24,515 bases of DNA, taken from Sergeia podlipaevii (Eukaryota; Euglenozoa; Kinetoplastea; Trypanosomatida; Trypanosomatidae). The stretch's first letter is position 1. Each line of letters starts with the position of its first letter. Position numbers and translations under genes: made by a program. The notes beneath the pieces are model-generated. The model was given only the letters and a program-made list of their open reading frames with translations, ran no database searches and was not told the origin of the DNA. The DNA lies in assembly GCA_030849805.1 (NCBI GenBank), contig JASANZ010001919.1:1-24515 (forward strand). Reading direction: 5' to 3'. Below are positions 23,347-24,515 of the stretch, in pieces.

Positions 23347-24515
23347 TCACTTCCGTTTCCGTGACATCAACAGATGCTTGGGGCGAAGAATGTACTCTAC
23401 CAGCCAGTAGGCCATGTAGTCATCAGGGAACAGGTTCATATAGCGCGCAAACTCGGCGAGGGCCTCCGTCATCATATTGTTTTGATAGAGGACAAAACCA
23501 GAGTTATACAGTAGTGCCTGGTCGCGCGTCATGGCAGAACCCAAGTCTGCAGCATACACAACAAGGCTCGGCGCACCTGGAGTAATGTTCTTGAGAACCA
23601 CAAGTGGCTTGCAACTCTGGCGGGTGGAGGGGGGTAGGGCGTGAAGCGTGTCTCTATCAATGAGTAGTGGCACCATGAGGATATCGGAGATTACGTGAAG
23701 CCTGGCCAAGTTGGGAAGCTTGGAGCTAACCATCATCGCAAACTTGCGACTTCCGATGGAAGCATTGGAAAGCACACTAGGGCCTGTGACGATGTTTACG
23801 CACACGTGCTCAACACCATCTACCTCTTGCAAAATGCGGTGGCGAACTATCCAAGCGGTCTGCACTGCCGCCAGGGCCGCCTCCTGGTTCTTGTACACAA
23901 TATTCCACGCCACCACAATGTTGAGTCCAGTGCGGAAACCAATGACGACACCGCCGGCTTTGTTGACTTCGCGGACAATGATATGATAAGCGACCGAAAG
24001 CTGCACCAGGTGCCTAGGGAGGTCCTCAGGGGTGGGGTTCTCGTACTGTGCATTGTTCTGCATCCTCAAAATGATCTCCATCGTGATGACCTGGTGACGG
24101 GCGTAGAGCGTGCCGCACTGCAAGCGCACCTTTTCAGTCAGGAGAGACCATCCAGAGGGCTGAAGCAGCTGCCTGCGGTTCTCCTCATCCAAGCGGCCAT
24201 GTAGTAACTGCGGAACCGCCACACGCATGGCGTCCACAAACCGGCCAGCCACAAGGTACTCCCGCTCAACCTCGCTTGAGGACTTGGGGGGAAGTGACAC
24301 AGCGCGCAGATCTTGAAAAAGTGGCATATATTGCTCACGGAGTGCAAGGCGCTTCTTGTCGTCTTCAAGAGTGAGCACAAGCTCTCGGTTCATCTTTGTT
24401 TTGTTTCGGTGCTTGATGACCACCATGATGACGAGCATGAGGGCCACCAACGCAAAAAATATGCCAACGCACATCACCCCCAGCTGTATCGCCTCCTTGT
24501 TACTGACAATTTCAT
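23347..24515 (-). CDS. Membrane protein with degenerate class III cyclase-like domain and TPR-like end (5' partial)
   Basis: The frame runs off the right edge, so the N-terminus is missing; 388 complete codons are visible before the stop. A membrane segment lies at about visible residues 13-34, followed by basic, charged sequence. Residues about 141-275 follow the pattern of a class III adenylyl/guanylyl cyclase domain: KAGGVVIGFRTGLNIVVAWN near 185-204 corresponds to the usual GG-x-x-x-K-x-x-GD-x-x-x-x-x-F, then NQEAALAAVQTA, and VNIVTGPSVLSNASIG. The metal-binding aspartates are not where expected. The C-terminal ALLYNSGFVLYQNNMMTEALAEFARYMNLFPDD resembles one TPR-type helix pair. Trypanosomatids have many receptor-type cyclases with a single membrane span, so this may be a related sensor or scaffold without catalysis. 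The protein part outside the window could hold an extracellular domain. Confidence 0.6.
   Translation of the reverse strand, partial: EIVSNKEAIQLGVMCVGIFFALVALMLVIMVVIKHRNKTKMNRELVLTLEDDKKRLALREQYMPLFQDLRAVSLPPKSSSEVEREYLVAGRFVDAMRVAVPQLLHGRLDEENRRQLLQPSGWSLLTEKVRLQCGTLYARHQVITMEIILRMQNNAQYENPTPEDLPRHLVQLSVAYHIIVREVNKAGGVVIGFRTGLNIVVAWNIVYKNQEAALAAVQTAWIVRHRILQEVDGVEHVCVNIVTGPSVLSNASIGSRKFAMMVSSKLPNLARLHVISDILMVPLLIDRDTLHALPPSTRQSCKPLVVLKNITPGAPSLVVYAADLGSAMTRDQALLYNSGFVLYQNNMMTEALAEFARYMNLFPDDYMAYWLVEYILRPKHLLMSRKRK

Noticed and set aside
1..24515. CRISPR arrays, prokaryotic operons or phage modules
   Set aside because: No regularly spaced direct repeats, no ribosome-binding sites and no prokaryotic gene architecture; the window is eukaryotic nuclear DNA.

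Overview
The window looks like nuclear DNA of a trypanosomatid (kinetoplastid) protist. The visible reasons are intron-less genes in two long head-to-tail strand clusters, pyrimidine tracts followed by AG just upstream of start codons (the layout of spliced-leader acceptor sites), AT-rich intergenic DNA full of homopolymers and microsatellites, and tRNA genes sitting exactly where the two clusters converge. Coding sequence is only moderately GC-rich, which argues against a typical high-GC Leishmania genome. I cannot name the genus.

Layout. Bases 1-833 hold a stop-interrupted coding-like remnant containing a 79-bp inverted repeat. Bases 864-1466 are a 301-bp tandem duplication whose copies are separated by a single N, so this may be an assembly join. 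A plus-strand cluster follows: an ABCF1-like ATPase (1600-3615) and a type II membrane glycosyltransferase-like protein (3971-5362). The convergent strand-switch region (5363-6710) carries tRNA-Arg(CCT) on the minus strand and tRNA-Arg(TCT) and tRNA-Ala(TGC) on the plus strand.

From 6711 to the right end every gene is on the minus strand, so transcription runs from right to left. In transcription order: a truncated membrane protein with a degenerate class III cyclase-like domain (23347 to the window end); a small zinc-finger-like gene with a problematic start (22707-23135); a large protein that looks like a catalytically dead MCM paralogue (18140-21610); a 98-residue single-span membrane protein (17261-17557); a Cys-rich single-span membrane protein (15298-15894); the mismatch-repair ATPase MSH2 (11936-14812); an ABHD17-like serine hydrolase with a charged insertion (10172-11263); an unrecognised 265-residue protein (8556-9353); and a protein with a canonical eIF4E-binding motif (6711-8162).

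How the genes relate. Trypanosomatid clusters are co-transcribed but are not functional operons, so neighbours need not share a pathway. Two loose themes can be seen: DNA replication or repair (MSH2 and the MCM-like protein) and translation (ABCF1-like, the eIF4E-binding candidate, tRNAs). The least ordinary items are the MCM-like protein that has lost both Walker motifs, the cyclase-like domain without its metal-binding aspartates, the half zinc finger that begins at a splice acceptor, and the inverted repeat with coding remnants at the left end. I saw no CRISPR array, prokaryotic system or intact mobile element.
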